A stretch of 64,000 nucleotides of DNA, taken from positions 1,178,001 to 1,242,000 of the forward strand of contig NZ_JAGSYA010000003.1 in NCBI RefSeq assembly GCF_025685395.1. The letters are read 5' to 3'. Below are positions 33,820-43,865 of this stretch, one piece after another. The notes beneath the pieces are model-generated. The model was not told the DNA's origin. It saw only the letters and a list, made by a program, of their open reading frames with translations, and ran no database searches. This DNA is from Terriglobus tenax. GTDB taxonomy: Bacteria; Acidobacteriota; Terriglobia; Terriglobales; Acidobacteriaceae. The translations under genes and the position numbers were made by a program. The number at the start of each line of letters is the position of its first letter. Positions within the stretch are counted from its first letter, which is position 1.

Positions 33820-34658
33820 TAGAGTGTTCTCCTGTAGATCTGAGGTGCAACAAAGACAAAGGGCACATCGAGAGCTGCAATGGATTCCGACTCTCCCAGG
33901 ATCAGAATTGTCCCGGGACCCATAGTGGACGCTACATTCTGAAGGATCGTTGTCTGCTCCTGTGGGCGGAAGTAGATCAACACGTTCCTCAAAAAGACAA
34001 TGTGATGTGGCCCCAGCAAACGAGGACGATGCATCAGGTTATGAGTTGTGAAACGGATGTGGCGCAGCAGATCTCCATTTGCCTGATACCCATCTCCTTC
34101 GTGAAGGAGAAAGTAACGTTCCGCCAGATCGGGATTTGATGCCTTCAATTTATCGACAGTTCGGCTTCCGAAGACGCCATTCTTTGCGCGATTCAGCACC
34201 TCGGTGTCCACATCGGTTGCCAGAATGTGATAGCGAAACTCGGGGTTATTGCGGAGGTGCTCGTTGCAGCAGATCGCAATCGAATATGCCTCCTCCCCGG
34301 TAGACGCAGCCGCGGACCAAGCGCTGAGTGTGTTTGTTGGATAGGATGTCCTGAACTCCGGAAGGTATACATCGCAGAAGTATGTCCACACCCGTTGCGT
34401 GCGGAAGAACGACGTTTCATTGGTCGTCAGCAGGTTGATAAAGTTCTGCTGCTCTTCGGAGTTTCGCCGGATCATGGAGATATACTCAGCGCAGTCCGGA
34501 TGACCAAGTTCGGTAAGCCTCTTCCTGAGCCTTCCTGCCACCATTGCTATCTTTTGCGGTGGAATTGTGATGCCGGTCAGTTCTTTGAGAAGGGGCAGCA
34601 GCGGTTCACATTTGAACTCGCTGCTGCCGTGAAGAACGTTGTGATCACTGGTTGGCAT
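33819..34658 (-). CDS. cheR: Chemoreceptor methyltransferase CheR
   Basis: 279 residues. N-terminal helical domain ([20 protein letters not shown]), then the SAM-binding fold: [36 protein letters not shown] (motif I, with SAAAS replacing the usual SAGCS), [20 protein letters not shown], and [16 protein letters not shown] near the acceptor site. It methylates glutamates of the adjacent receptor. The start overlaps the mcp 3' end by 14 nt. Confidence 0.92.
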   Translation of the reverse strand: MPTSDHNVLHGSSEFKCEPLLPLLKELTGITIPPQKIAMVAGRLRKRLTELGHPDCAEYISMIRRNSEEQQNFINLLTTNETSFFRTQRVWTYFCDVYLPEFRTSYPTNTLSAWSAAASTGEEAYSIAICCNEHLRNNPEFRYHILATDVDTEVLNRAKNGVFGSRTVDKLKASNPDLAERYFLLHEGDGYQANGDLLRHIRFTTHNLMHRPRLLGPHHIVFLRNVLIYFRPQEQTTILQNVASTMGPGTILILGESESIAALDVPFVFVAPQIYRRTL

Positions 34659-36192
34659 GGAGAAGGGTCTCCGTCAGTTGCGTGGACGCCTTGCGCAGTT
34701 CCTTGATGGAGTTCGCGATACCCTCCGATGCATTGGCAGCCTGCTCCGTGCGATCTGTTACGTTCTGAATCGCGTTGCCCACATCCTTTGAGGCGATCAA
34801 CTGCTCATCAGCAGCGCTGGAGATCTCAGAGATGGCGTCTGTCGTTTTGGCTACTCCGTCCACAATGCGATGGAAGGCCTCGGCAGCCTGGCGAGAGGTC
34901 TCGTTGCCGGCTTCGATCCGCTTGACGGACTCCGCAATGAGCTTCGAGATCTCGCGCGTTGCCTGGGAGCTGCGCTCCGCCAGCTTTCGTACCTCATCTG
35001 CAACAACCGAGAAGCCCAGTCCCATCTCACCGGCACGCGCCGCTTCGATAGCGGCATTGAACGCCAGAAGATTGGTCTGCGAGGCAATCTCGCCAATGAC
35101 CTTGACAATCTCTCCGATGTCTTCACTGGACTTGCTGATCAACTCCATCGCGTTGATGGAGCGATCGATCATCTTGGTGCCGGAGTCAGCCTGTTCGCGG
35201 GCGGCCCGCGCTAGACCATCCACGTGCTTCACATTCTGTGCGATGGAATGAATGGAAGCAGTAAGCTCTTCCATCGAAGCATTCATCTCTTCAGAGGTTG
35301 CCCCAAGTGCCTGCGCGCCTTCCGCCACGGCGGTAGAACGCTTGGCAATATCCTGGGTGCGGTTGTCGAGTTCTGATGCGACCGAGCGGACAGATTCCTC
35401 CATCTCCACCTGGCGAGTAACATCGGAAGCAATCTTGATGACGCCGACAACCTTACCGTTCTCATCATGTAATGGATTGTAGGTAGCGAAGAGCCACAGA
35501 ACATTCCCGCGCTGCGTCAGACGTTTGAAGCGGCCAGCCTGGAACTTGCCCTGTCGCAACTCCTCCCAGAACTGTTGATAGGCCTGTGTCCGTGTGTAAG
35601 ATTCTTCGCAGAAAATGCGGTGGTGCTTGCCAATAATCTCCGACAAACTGTAACCAACTGCGGCCAGGAAGTTATTGTTTGCTTTCCGGATCGTTCCATT
35701 CACATCGAACTCGATGATGGCCTGGGACTTATCGATGGCGCGGCTCACGCTGGCATCTTGTGCTGCGCGCGTCTGCTGCGCGGTGATATCCGTGGCAAAC
35801 TTTACGATCTTGACCAGATTGCCGGTGTCGTCGAAGACGGGGTTGTAGCTTGCCTCTACCCATACACGAGTACCGTTTTTGGTAATGCGGGGAAACTGTC
35901 CAAGCCGGTTTTCTCCCCGGCGCAATGACTCCCACAGTTCGGTGTAGTCAGGACTGTTGACGTACGTCTCCTCACAGAGAACACGGTGGTGCTTCCCGGT
36001 GAGTTCGGTCAGGGAGTACCCGAAGATCTTCAGGAAGTTCTGGTTTGCAGTAAGGATAGTACCGTTAAGAGAAAACTCAATTACAGCCTGGGCACGATCA
36101 AGTGCGTCCAGGATACCCTTGATGTCCGAAGGCACAAGAGTGTCTACGCTGTGAGAAGGAATGCGTCCATTGGGCTGAGTGGTCGATGGCAT
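34645..36192 (-). CDS. Soluble methyl-accepting chemotaxis protein with two PAS domains
   Basis: 515 residues, no membrane segment. Two PAS domains (~25-145 and ~150-270) show the FIST-like series [40 protein letters not shown] and [20 protein letters not shown], the BdlA/Aer2-like PAS often sensing redox or heme/flavin cofactors. The signalling hairpin [20 protein letters not shown], then [20 protein letters not shown], is intact. ATG 36192 is preferred over TTG 36210. It heads the chemosensory-like operon and is the probable sensor. Confidence 0.9.
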   Translation of the reverse strand: MPSTTQPNGRIPSHSVDTLVPSDIKGILDALDRAQAVIEFSLNGTILTANQNFLKIFGYSLTELTGKHHRVLCEETYVNSPDYTELWESLRRGENRLGQFPRITKNGTRVWVEASYNPVFDDTGNLVKIVKFATDITAQQTRAAQDASVSRAIDKSQAIIEFDVNGTIRKANNNFLAAVGYSLSEIIGKHHRIFCEESYTRTQAYQQFWEELRQGKFQAGRFKRLTQRGNVLWLFATYNPLHDENGKVVGVIKIASDVTRQVEMEESVRSVASELDNRTQDIAKRSTAVAEGAQALGATSEEMNASMEELTASIHSIAQNVKHVDGLARAAREQADSGTKMIDRSINAMELISKSSEDIGEIVKVIGEIASQTNLLAFNAAIEAARAGEMGLGFSVVADEVRKLAERSSQATREISKLIAESVKRIEAGNETSRQAAEAFHRIVDGVAKTTDAISEISSAADEQLIASKDVGNAIQNVTDRTEQAANASEGIANSIKELRKASTQLTETLLHANQ

Positions 36193-36325
36193 GGTCTGGT
36201 CTAGCTCCAAACTCTCTTATCGACGCTTTTCAGGGAATCTTGAGAGACCAGCGGACCGTTGACTCGGAATTAGCTTCTGGCCTTCTTTGGCAGTTGGGCG
36301 AAACGAGGGGAAAACTCCTGTCTAC

Positions 36326-39300
36326 CTAAGCGAGACAGACCCGGTTCTTACCGGAATTTTTGGCCTGATACAGGGCGCGGTCTGCGCGTGACAGCAGTGT
36401 TTCAAGCGGTTCCTGTATGTGGAGCGACGTCGTAACTCCAATGCTTGCGGTGGTATTGAGCGTAAGCTCGGCATGCTGGACAAGATGGTTTTCGACGGCA
36501 CTGCGAAGCCGGTCAGCAAGTTGATGAGCTGCCTCTTGGTCCGTCTCTGGAAGGAAGACTACAAATTCTTCCCCTCCATAACGGCCAACGATATCGGTAG
36601 CACGTACAGATTGCGCAAATTGCACGGCAACAGACTTCAAGACCGCATCCCCAGCGCTATGTCCCATAATGTCATTTGTCTGTTTGAAGTTATCCAGATC
36701 AATCAGCAGCAAACTGAAAGCTTGACCTGATCGTTTGGCCCGCATCAGTTCGAACTCCACGCGTTCAAAAAAACCGCGGCGGTTAAGGATGCTCGTGAGC
36801 GGATCATACAGTGCCAGCTTTTCGAGATGCTCATTTGCAGCGAGCAATTCCTGGCGGCTTAGCTCTAGTTCAGCGGTACGGGCAACCACTTCTGTCTCAA
36901 GTTCACGTTGACGGCGTGTCATATAGATGAGCCGGAGCCGGACAAAGAACAATACCGCGGTGAGGGCAATAAGAGTGACCAGGGTCTGGAACCACCAGCT
37001 CTCTGTGATTCCAGGGGAGACGTGAATGGGAACAGCGATCTCAGAGGTAGGGCCAGCGCCATGGCGGCTCGTGGCTCGAATATGAAACTGGTAATTTCCC
37101 GTCGGTAGATTCGTATAGGTCGCCGAACGTCTCGAAGTACTTGGGCTGCTCCAGCCATCATCGAAGCCTTCCAGTTGATAGCTATAGAGCGTCTCCGCCG
37201 GACTCGTGTAATCCAATAAAGAAAACTCCACATCAAAGCCGCGGTGTGAAGGGAATCGGAGAATACCAGCAACCGCTTGCTGGGCAAGTTGTACCGGGGC
37301 CTCCTTTGCGCCTTGCACATGCACTTCGGTCAGCACCAGAGGAGCCTTCAAATTCCAGGGATGAAGAAGATTTGGACGTACGATTGCGAGCGAGGCGTTT
37401 CCTGGAAACAGGATGGTGCCGTCGGGTAAGAGTGCCGAGCTGAACAGGTTCTGCGCCGTGGTCTGCAGGCCATACGAATCACCATAGACGCGGACGGTAT
37501 AGGTCTTTGGATCAATAGCCGCCATGCCGTGTGGTGTATTAACCCACATGGTCCCGTCAAGACCACGACGTATCAGCAGCACGACATCATCGGGCAATCC
37601 ATTATGTTTGTGGTCAAGTGTCTTAAAGCGCGGTTGGCCGCCCTCTGGCCAGTTTTCGAGAATCGATAGACCGGATCCGATAGTACCAACCCAGAGGCGC
37701 CCCTGCGCGTCCTCTTCGATAGGTTGCACGTTATCGCTTGCGATCGAAAGAGGATTCTTTGGATCGTGCGTGATGTGCCGAAAAGCTTCAGTTGCCGGTT
37801 GATATAAGTCCAGGCCTAGCCGGGTCGAAGCCCAGAAGCGTCCGTGTGAGTCTTTGAGCATGTCGCGAATGTAGTTATCGGAAATGCTGTTGGGATCTTC
37901 CAGGGTATGCCGAAATACTTTTACCTGGTGGGTATGCCAGTTATAACGAACAAGGCCTGAATAGCGTCCAGCCCAGATCGTATCTCCATCGCAATATACG
38001 GCATTGATGATTTGCTTGTTCAGCTCGGGGTGGTCAATGGGACGATAGGTGCGGCTAGGAATATTGATCGAATACAGCCCCACTCCAGCTGCAATCATCG
38101 TGTTTGCGTCAAGCGGATACATGGCGAGGACTTCCCGGTGAGAACGCTGGTCTTCGCGTACACCGGGTGCAGGCTGAATCCGGTGGGTGCTTCCATCCGG
38201 GGCAATTTGTACAAAACCACCCTGGTCAAAACCTACCCAGACGCTTCCTGTGTCATAGCCAACGCTTCGCACCTCGGTACCGAAAAGCCTGTCTCGCTGC
38301 GCGAGATCGGCGGGGTGCAGGGAAGAGGTCCTCATGTTGAAGATTCCCTGCGACATGAGCGAGACCGAGGAGACGCCGACATCTGTCCCAGCCCACATGA
38401 CACCTGAACTGTCGATAAAAAGGCTGCGGACAAAGTCGTTACTCAAAGGCAGTAGAGCTGTTGGGTTTCTTCCCCAATGCAGGAGGGCTTGTTTTTCAGA
38501 GTTGTACGAGAACAAGCCCGCACCGTAGGTTGCTATCCAGAAAACGCCGGGTTGCGCCTCAACGATTGCCCTGATGGTATGTGGACCAAATGCGGACTCC
38601 GCACCAGACAGGTTCTTAACCCCTCGGACGTGATTTGTCGGTGCATCGTAAAGTCCGATGCCCGAACCGTCTGTGCCCACCCATAGCCGTCCGGACGAAT
38701 CTTCTTTCAGTACCCAGACGGAAGGAGCTTCTCCAATTTCACCCGGTCCCTTCAGTCCGGGGATGAAGCGAAACTCATTTTGCCCCGCAGTCCGTTCATA
38801 TAATCCCGTGTCAGAACCAACCCAGAGATTGCCTTTTGAATCCTGAAGGACAGAAAGAATCGTGCCCTCCGGAAAATTCACATCATTCCTTCGTCCGCTC
38901 AGTTTGCCAAAAATCTCAAAATCCTGGGTAGCAGGACGGTAATGACCCAGACCATTCTGCATGCCAAACCAGACTCCGTCCTGTCCATCCGCCGCAAGGG
39001 AGTACACCCTTGCTTTTCGTACCTGTTCCGGAGTCTTGTTGGGAATGCTGAATGTATCGGTCGCGGCGGCGTAAAGAACCAGCCCAGAGCCTCCGGTACC
39101 TGCGTATAAGTCTCCATTGCGGCAAGGCAGGATGACGCGCACATTATTGTCTGGCAGTGAGGTCGGGTCGTCCGGGTCATGAAGATAGCTTCGGAACCCG
39201 TAGGCATCGAAACGGGAGATTCCACCAAATGTGGCAATCCAGATATAGCCGGGATTGCCCTGAGTGACCCAGTAGACCGAGTCGTGAGGAAGTCCTTGTT

Positions 39301-39487
39301 TCATCGTCATGACTTTGAAGTTCATCTCAGCCATGGACTGCAGTATTTCGCCGGTTATCGTGGAAACAGGGGTATTTGCGCGAGGAGAAGATGGTCCTTG
39401 CGCATTTGCCCCGCTGCAACCCCAGAATGCCGCCAGTACTGCAAAGGACAGTACCGTCCGGCTAAAAAGATACCGCTCAAGATTCAA
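36326..39487 (-). CDS. Periplasmic two-component-propeller sensor with GGDEF (diguanylate cyclase) output
   Basis: 1053 residues from TTG 39487. An N-terminal signal region (TVLSFAVLAAFWGCSG) is followed by two seven-bladed propellers of Reg_prop repeats (GYIWIATFGGISRFDAYGFR, GNLWVGSDTGLYERTAG, GRLWVGTDGSGIGLYDA, GRFWASTRLGLDLYQPATEA), a Y_Y_Y domain (ETLYSYQLEGFDDGWSSPST), one membrane helix (VTLIALTAVLFFVRLRLI), a coiled coil and a C-terminal GGDEF domain with the active-site loop RYGGEEF. It senses something outside and makes cyclic di-GMP inside. The sensor part is like that of hybrid carbohydrate sensors, here with a GGDEF output. Start assigned with moderate confidence because no ATG fits. 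Confidence 0.9.
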   Translation of the reverse strand: MNLERYLFSRTVLSFAVLAAFWGCSGANAQGPSSPRANTPVSTITGEILQSMAEMNFKVMTMKQGLPHDSVYWVTQGNPGYIWIATFGGISRFDAYGFRSYLHDPDDPTSLPDNNVRVILPCRNGDLYAGTGGSGLVLYAAATDTFSIPNKTPEQVRKARVYSLAADGQDGVWFGMQNGLGHYRPATQDFEIFGKLSGRRNDVNFPEGTILSVLQDSKGNLWVGSDTGLYERTAGQNEFRFIPGLKGPGEIGEAPSVWVLKEDSSGRLWVGTDGSGIGLYDAPTNHVRGVKNLSGAESAFGPHTIRAIVEAQPGVFWIATYGAGLFSYNSEKQALLHWGRNPTALLPLSNDFVRSLFIDSSGVMWAGTDVGVSSVSLMSQGIFNMRTSSLHPADLAQRDRLFGTEVRSVGYDTGSVWVGFDQGGFVQIAPDGSTHRIQPAPGVREDQRSHREVLAMYPLDANTMIAAGVGLYSINIPSRTYRPIDHPELNKQIINAVYCDGDTIWAGRYSGLVRYNWHTHQVKVFRHTLEDPNSISDNYIRDMLKDSHGRFWASTRLGLDLYQPATEAFRHITHDPKNPLSIASDNVQPIEEDAQGRLWVGTIGSGLSILENWPEGGQPRFKTLDHKHNGLPDDVVLLIRRGLDGTMWVNTPHGMAAIDPKTYTVRVYGDSYGLQTTAQNLFSSALLPDGTILFPGNASLAIVRPNLLHPWNLKAPLVLTEVHVQGAKEAPVQLAQQAVAGILRFPSHRGFDVEFSLLDYTSPAETLYSYQLEGFDDGWSSPSTSRRSATYTNLPTGNYQFHIRATSRHGAGPTSEIAVPIHVSPGITESWWFQTLVTLIALTAVLFFVRLRLIYMTRRQRELETEVVARTAELELSRQELLAANEHLEKLALYDPLTSILNRRGFFERVEFELMRAKRSGQAFSLLLIDLDNFKQTNDIMGHSAGDAVLKSVAVQFAQSVRATDIVGRYGGEEFVVFLPETDQEAAHQLADRLRSAVENHLVQHAELTLNTTASIGVTTSLHIQEPLETLLSRADRALYQAKNSGKNRVCLA

Positions 39488-39858
39488 GTTGACCGCCGAT
39501 GTATCAATCTTGCCAGAGAGAAAGGTCAGGTAACCATCTGCTTCTCAATCAGGCAACCCCGGTGTGCAAATCTCCTCTTGATAACACCATAACGAGCGAT
39601 GGGTTTGATCAAGGCAAAAATTCCCCGGGAGGACACGACGATTGTTTTCTCATATTCGCGCGGCATGACCTTGCAGAAACCTATAGCAAGTTGCTATGCT
39701 TCGGCTACTGCAGAAGACCACTCCCCACCAGGGCGCAGACTCGGCAAATTCAGGCTCTCGATGGTTTGGGCCCTTCTGCCGCGCTGACTTGGCTGCCTAT
39801 TTTGTCCAGCCCGCCTTCCCATGCCCTTGTATCGAGGGGAATCTTGTCGAAGTGGTCG
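39488..39858. other. Intergenic region between esterase 3' end and propeller-GGDEF gene
   Basis: 371 nt with no supported gene. It must hold the promoter of the propeller-GGDEF gene on the minus strand. I see no convincing terminator, RNA or operator. Confidence 0.5.
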
Positions 39859-41415
39859 TTATCGCGAGGCTGCTTTTTCCGTCAGGTCAAGTTCTGGTCG
39901 TCTTGGGTCCGGAGAGGCAACGAGACGATCTGGCGTGAAATTCAAGAGGCAATCATCATCGAGATCGTACGTTGGCCAATGCGGCAAACCAATCCCATTG
40001 GGATCGCCTGTTTTCACAAAGTTCGTCCAATATGCGTTGGCTTGTTTGGCCACTCGTTTGTCCTCTATCGAAAGCTCCAAACCGTAACGTGATTCAACAG
40101 TGTCGAAAACATATGGAATCTCACTTCCGTGGCTTGCCCCCGGGAGTTTGGGGCGAAGTGACGTTGCGACATAGCTGAAGCGATATTCCCACACTGGAAC
40201 TCCTCGATATGTCAGCGTGCGGGCAATGAAGCGCGCCGGTTCCAGCATAAGAGCATCGGCTCCTACTGCTTGTCTCAACGAGCCAAAGGTTGCGCTGCCC
40301 GAGGGATCATAGCGTTTGCGTGCGATAGCGGCATCGGGACCAAACGTGCGAAATAACGCATCCACGGTTGCTCCCGTTGGAAACGCAAGGTCCATGTCGT
40401 TTGCCCCGATCAACAGGGGAATCTTCCTGTTTCTTCCGGTGAGATAGTCGTTCGCTGTTTCACCGGGAATCATAGAGCCGTCGATTATTGGGCCGGAGAA
40501 GTGCGAGGACGGAACTTGTGCCGTTGAGACGTCCAGCTGCTGCACCAAAGCCTCGGCTGGAAGCGCACGTAGTTTGGAGAGCGCTTCCGGGCCGTCGCCA
40601 GATATCCCGGCGGTTTCTGCGAAGGCCGCACCGATCGCTTCGGCGGAAGGCCTTCCATTCGCACTCTTGTGCAAGCCTGTCGCTCGCACAAGAGTGCGAC
40701 CGCCACCGGACTCTATGATTGCTCGTTGAAAGAGCCCTTTTGACAGCGAGGAAGTCATGAGCACATGCACTGCGTATCCACCCGCACTCTGACCAACCAC
40801 TGTCACCTTGTTTGGGTCGCCACCGAAGGCCGCGGCATTCTTACGAATCCACTTGATTGCGGCGATTTGATCCATGTATCCGTAATTGCCCAGCAGGCCA
40901 TGGTTATGTTCTGCGGTCAGCGCGGGATGCGCAAAAAAACCGAACTGGCCCAGGCGATAGTTGAAGCTGAAGAACAGAACTCCTTGCCTCGCAAACTGGG
41001 ATCCGTCATAGATCGCTGCCGAGCTGCCGCCGTTTACCCAGCCGCCGCCGTGAATCCATATCAGGATCGGCAGCTTTCCGGACGAGTGAGCGGGCCGCCA
41101 GATATTAGCGAAGAGGCAGTCCTCTGACGGAGTGGTGGTCAAGATAGCCGGATCGCGCGCAAATGGCTTCTGCATGCAATCGTGGCCAAACTCAATCGCT
41201 GCGCGCGTGTCGTCCCATCGGGCAGCTTGCTGGGGTGGCCTCCAGCGAAGCTCCCCAATGGGTGGGGCGGCATAGGGAATTCCCTTGAAGGAGGTGACGC
41301 CATCAACGGTTATCCCTCTGACTCTTCCGCGGTCAGTCTTCACGGATTGGCATGGAGCAACAGTGCACACAACCAGTAGAAACATCACTGCGAACAACGT
41401 CTTTGCTCTGCACAT
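39859..41415 (-). CDS. Secreted type-B carboxylesterase
   Basis: 518 residues from ATG 41415 with AAGGA upstream. Signal peptide LFAVMFLLVVCTVAPCQS. Type-B hallmarks: RGITVDGVTSFKGIPYAAPP, SEDCLFANIWRPA (disulfide loop Cys), IWIHGGGWVNG, nucleophile elbow GQSAGG and GASHGSEIPYVFD with the catalytic His. It hydrolyses carboxylic esters in the periplasm or outside. 29 nt separate its start from the stop of the upstream TonB receptor gene, so they may be co-transcribed. Confidence 0.9.
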   Translation of the reverse strand: MCRAKTLFAVMFLLVVCTVAPCQSVKTDRGRVRGITVDGVTSFKGIPYAAPPIGELRWRPPQQAARWDDTRAAIEFGHDCMQKPFARDPAILTTTPSEDCLFANIWRPAHSSGKLPILIWIHGGGWVNGGSSAAIYDGSQFARQGVLFFSFNYRLGQFGFFAHPALTAEHNHGLLGNYGYMDQIAAIKWIRKNAAAFGGDPNKVTVVGQSAGGYAVHVLMTSSLSKGLFQRAIIESGGGRTLVRATGLHKSANGRPSAEAIGAAFAETAGISGDGPEALSKLRALPAEALVQQLDVSTAQVPSSHFSGPIIDGSMIPGETANDYLTGRNRKIPLLIGANDMDLAFPTGATVDALFRTFGPDAAIARKRYDPSGSATFGSLRQAVGADALMLEPARFIARTLTYRGVPVWEYRFSYVATSLRPKLPGASHGSEIPYVFDTVESRYGLELSIEDKRVAKQANAYWTNFVKTGDPNGIGLPHWPTYDLDDDCLLNFTPDRLVASPDPRRPELDLTEKAASR

Positions 41416-41444
41416 CTTCCGGTCCTTACGCTGGATCAGTGTGT

Positions 41445-43865
41445 TTATCGCCACCCAAACCGTTGCGCCACTCGAAACTCATAGGACCGTGCGCCACCGA
41501 CCGAAACAAGGCCGTTGCCGCCTCCAATCCAGTAGTCTGCCCCGACGATATTCTCGATGAGCAACGACGCGGTAAAAGATCCGTCACGCCCACCAACGTA
41601 TCGCAGGGTTGGCGTCATCTTCCACCACGCAGGCAGCCACCGGGTGTTCGAATTTTCATAGGGAGTGCCTTTATTCGCTTCCAGGTACGCACCAGCCTGC
41701 AAGGTACGACGTAGCACCGGCAGCGTCGTAAGTCCTGAAACTCTTGCGGAAAGGCGTGGAATTCCAGGTATCTGTTTGCCGTTGAAGGTTCCACCGGAGG
41801 TTCGGATGAGCACAGCGTCGATATAGCTGAGTGCGACCTGCAACGAGTTTCCGGATTTCGATTGCACCCAGAAGCGGCCATCGACTCCGCGGTTCTGCTG
41901 TAGACCATTCTGCGTATACGTGTTGTTGCTCAGTTCCAGGTATTGATTGCCACGATGGATGCGGAAGATCGCCGCTTCGGCGTTGATGCTGCCTCGATGG
42001 TATTTCGCTCCAATCTCCTGTTGCTGGCTCTCAAGAGCGGGAAAGATCGCGTTTGCATTTGCTGCGGTACCAGGAGCCATTCCGGCAGGCTCAAGTGCTT
42101 GCACGATATTGCCGTAGAGGGAAAGCTGAGGCAGAAGCCTGTACGTAACGGCCAAAGCAGGAGACCACTGCGATGCATCTGTGCTGGTAGAGATTGTGCC
42201 GTTGCTCAGATAACTTCTTGCGGAAGGAGCAGTGAAGCGTCCACCTACGGTTATCTGCAGCTTTTGATGGAAGAGGCCTACGGAATCAGCGAGTACAACG
42301 CTGCCTGTCCTCTGATAGGCCGTTAAGTATGTTTTGGGACGCACAGCCCGCAGAAGAGAAGCTTGAGGACGATCTCCGCTATAGATGTTGATCAGAAGCG
42401 GTGTCTGAGAAAGGACCAACGTCCCGTATGTATCCGTCGGATAGCTGAGCCGGTCAAACGCAGCAAAGAACCGGTGTGTCACAAATCCAGTTCGCGCATG
42501 AAGCGTAGTCCCCGCTTCGACACTTGAGATCGATGCAAGATTCGCCGACTGAATCGGAAGACATGTGGCGGCACCTGTTGCTGCCACCACGGTTGCCTGG
42601 CAGAAGCCGCCGTACTCGAACCGCGAATCTGTGTGGCCAGCGCCCGCAAACAGATTCCATTTTGTGTTGATCTGGTACCGCGCACGGCCCAGCACCCGGA
42701 TGTCTCTATCCCAGGCCTCCATCCACGGTAGCTGGGTCGAAAGGTTACCGCTCGGAGCTTTCGGTATCGCGACACCGGCTGCAAATCCATCGTAAAGACT
42801 GTATCCGCGGTTCAAGGTTCTATCGTGCTGTAGATCGAAGCTGGCTGTGAGCTTCTCGCTGCGATAGTCCATGTCGAGAGCACTCGCCGTCTGCCAAAGA
42901 TGATTCGCCTTGATGGACGTATTACCGGTCCGGTACATGCTCGTTGCACGTATGCCGAAGCGCTCTTCCGAACCGAAGCGCGACGAGGCGTCTCCATGAA
43001 TTCCGAAGATCGTGTTGCTGGTGTACTCCGGCGTAACTTTGAACTGACGTTCGACCGCACGTTTGGGCCGTAGATTGAGGGTCCCGCCCACATTGCCGGG
43101 TACGCCACTCAGAAAGGCTGCCGGGCCGGAGAGATGCTCGGTGATCGCAACAGGATCGGTGATGGGAAGAGTTCCACCCAGACCATAGAGTCCATCCACC
43201 GCGACCCCTGTGTAGTTATTGATTGCAAGGCCGCGCGAATAGATCATCTCGAAGAATGGAGAATTCTTTTGAGAGCCGGTAGCAAGAAAAATGCTTGAGT
43301 CGCCCTCGAGCGAGTCCCCAATCGTTTCAGAGCCGCGTCGCTCTGCGTTCTCTGACGAATACGCTGTGACAGAAAATGGCTGGTCGAGCAGGTTCCGGTC
43401 ACCCAGCAGGCCGGCAGACCCGTGGTTCAAAGGAAGTCCCTCCGCGCCCTCGGAGTCTGCTGTCACTGAAATGGACTCCTCCACCTGCGGACGAAACAGG
43501 AACTTCTTGACCTCGGTTTCGCCAGCTCCGATATGCAGCGTCTCAGAACGTACCGAGACGCCATTGCGGCTGAGATCAACCCTGTAGTCACCTGCGGGAA
43601 GGTCAATACCGAATGCGCCCAGGGAGTTCGTATGGATCTCCTGCGAAAGATGGCTCTTCAGCTCCTCTATGCGGACGGTGACATTTGGAAGTGCAATCCC
43701 AAATGGATCGATGACGTTGCCTTCCAGATGCCCCGGTGATACATCTTGGGGCGATGGTGTTGCGTGCTGAGACGATGTTTGCGCGGTGACATGGCCGGCA
43801 AGCAGCACAATAACGACGAACCTGAGAAGGCACGAATGAGGGCGTAACCCATGCGAGTACAGCAT
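41445..43865 (-). CDS. TonB-dependent siderophore-type receptor with N-terminal regulatory-like domain
   Basis: 806 residues from ATG 43865. Signal LLRFVVIVLLAGHVTA. First a CarboxypepD_reg-like domain (LEGNVIDPFGIALPNVTVRI, LPAGDYRVDLSRNGVS), then a siderophore-receptor plug (PFSVTAYSSENAERRGSETI, RGLAINNYTGVAVDG, GNVGGTLNLRPKRAVE) and a FhuA-like barrel ending RSYEFRVAQRFGWR. It is about 300 residues shorter than the Oar-like receptors here and of the siderophore class. No strong ribosome site precedes this ATG; an open frame extends to 44009, but the signal peptide favours 43865. Confidence 0.88.
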   Translation of the reverse strand: MLYSHGLRPHSCLLRFVVIVLLAGHVTAQTSSQHATPSPQDVSPGHLEGNVIDPFGIALPNVTVRIEELKSHLSQEIHTNSLGAFGIDLPAGDYRVDLSRNGVSVRSETLHIGAGETEVKKFLFRPQVEESISVTADSEGAEGLPLNHGSAGLLGDRNLLDQPFSVTAYSSENAERRGSETIGDSLEGDSSIFLATGSQKNSPFFEMIYSRGLAINNYTGVAVDGLYGLGGTLPITDPVAITEHLSGPAAFLSGVPGNVGGTLNLRPKRAVERQFKVTPEYTSNTIFGIHGDASSRFGSEERFGIRATSMYRTGNTSIKANHLWQTASALDMDYRSEKLTASFDLQHDRTLNRGYSLYDGFAAGVAIPKAPSGNLSTQLPWMEAWDRDIRVLGRARYQINTKWNLFAGAGHTDSRFEYGGFCQATVVAATGAATCLPIQSANLASISSVEAGTTLHARTGFVTHRFFAAFDRLSYPTDTYGTLVLSQTPLLINIYSGDRPQASLLRAVRPKTYLTAYQRTGSVVLADSVGLFHQKLQITVGGRFTAPSARSYLSNGTISTSTDASQWSPALAVTYRLLPQLSLYGNIVQALEPAGMAPGTAANANAIFPALESQQQEIGAKYHRGSINAEAAIFRIHRGNQYLELSNNTYTQNGLQQNRGVDGRFWVQSKSGNSLQVALSYIDAVLIRTSGGTFNGKQIPGIPRLSARVSGLTTLPVLRRTLQAGAYLEANKGTPYENSNTRWLPAWWKMTPTLRYVGGRDGSFTASLLIENIVGADYWIGGGNGLVSVGGARSYEFRVAQRFGWR

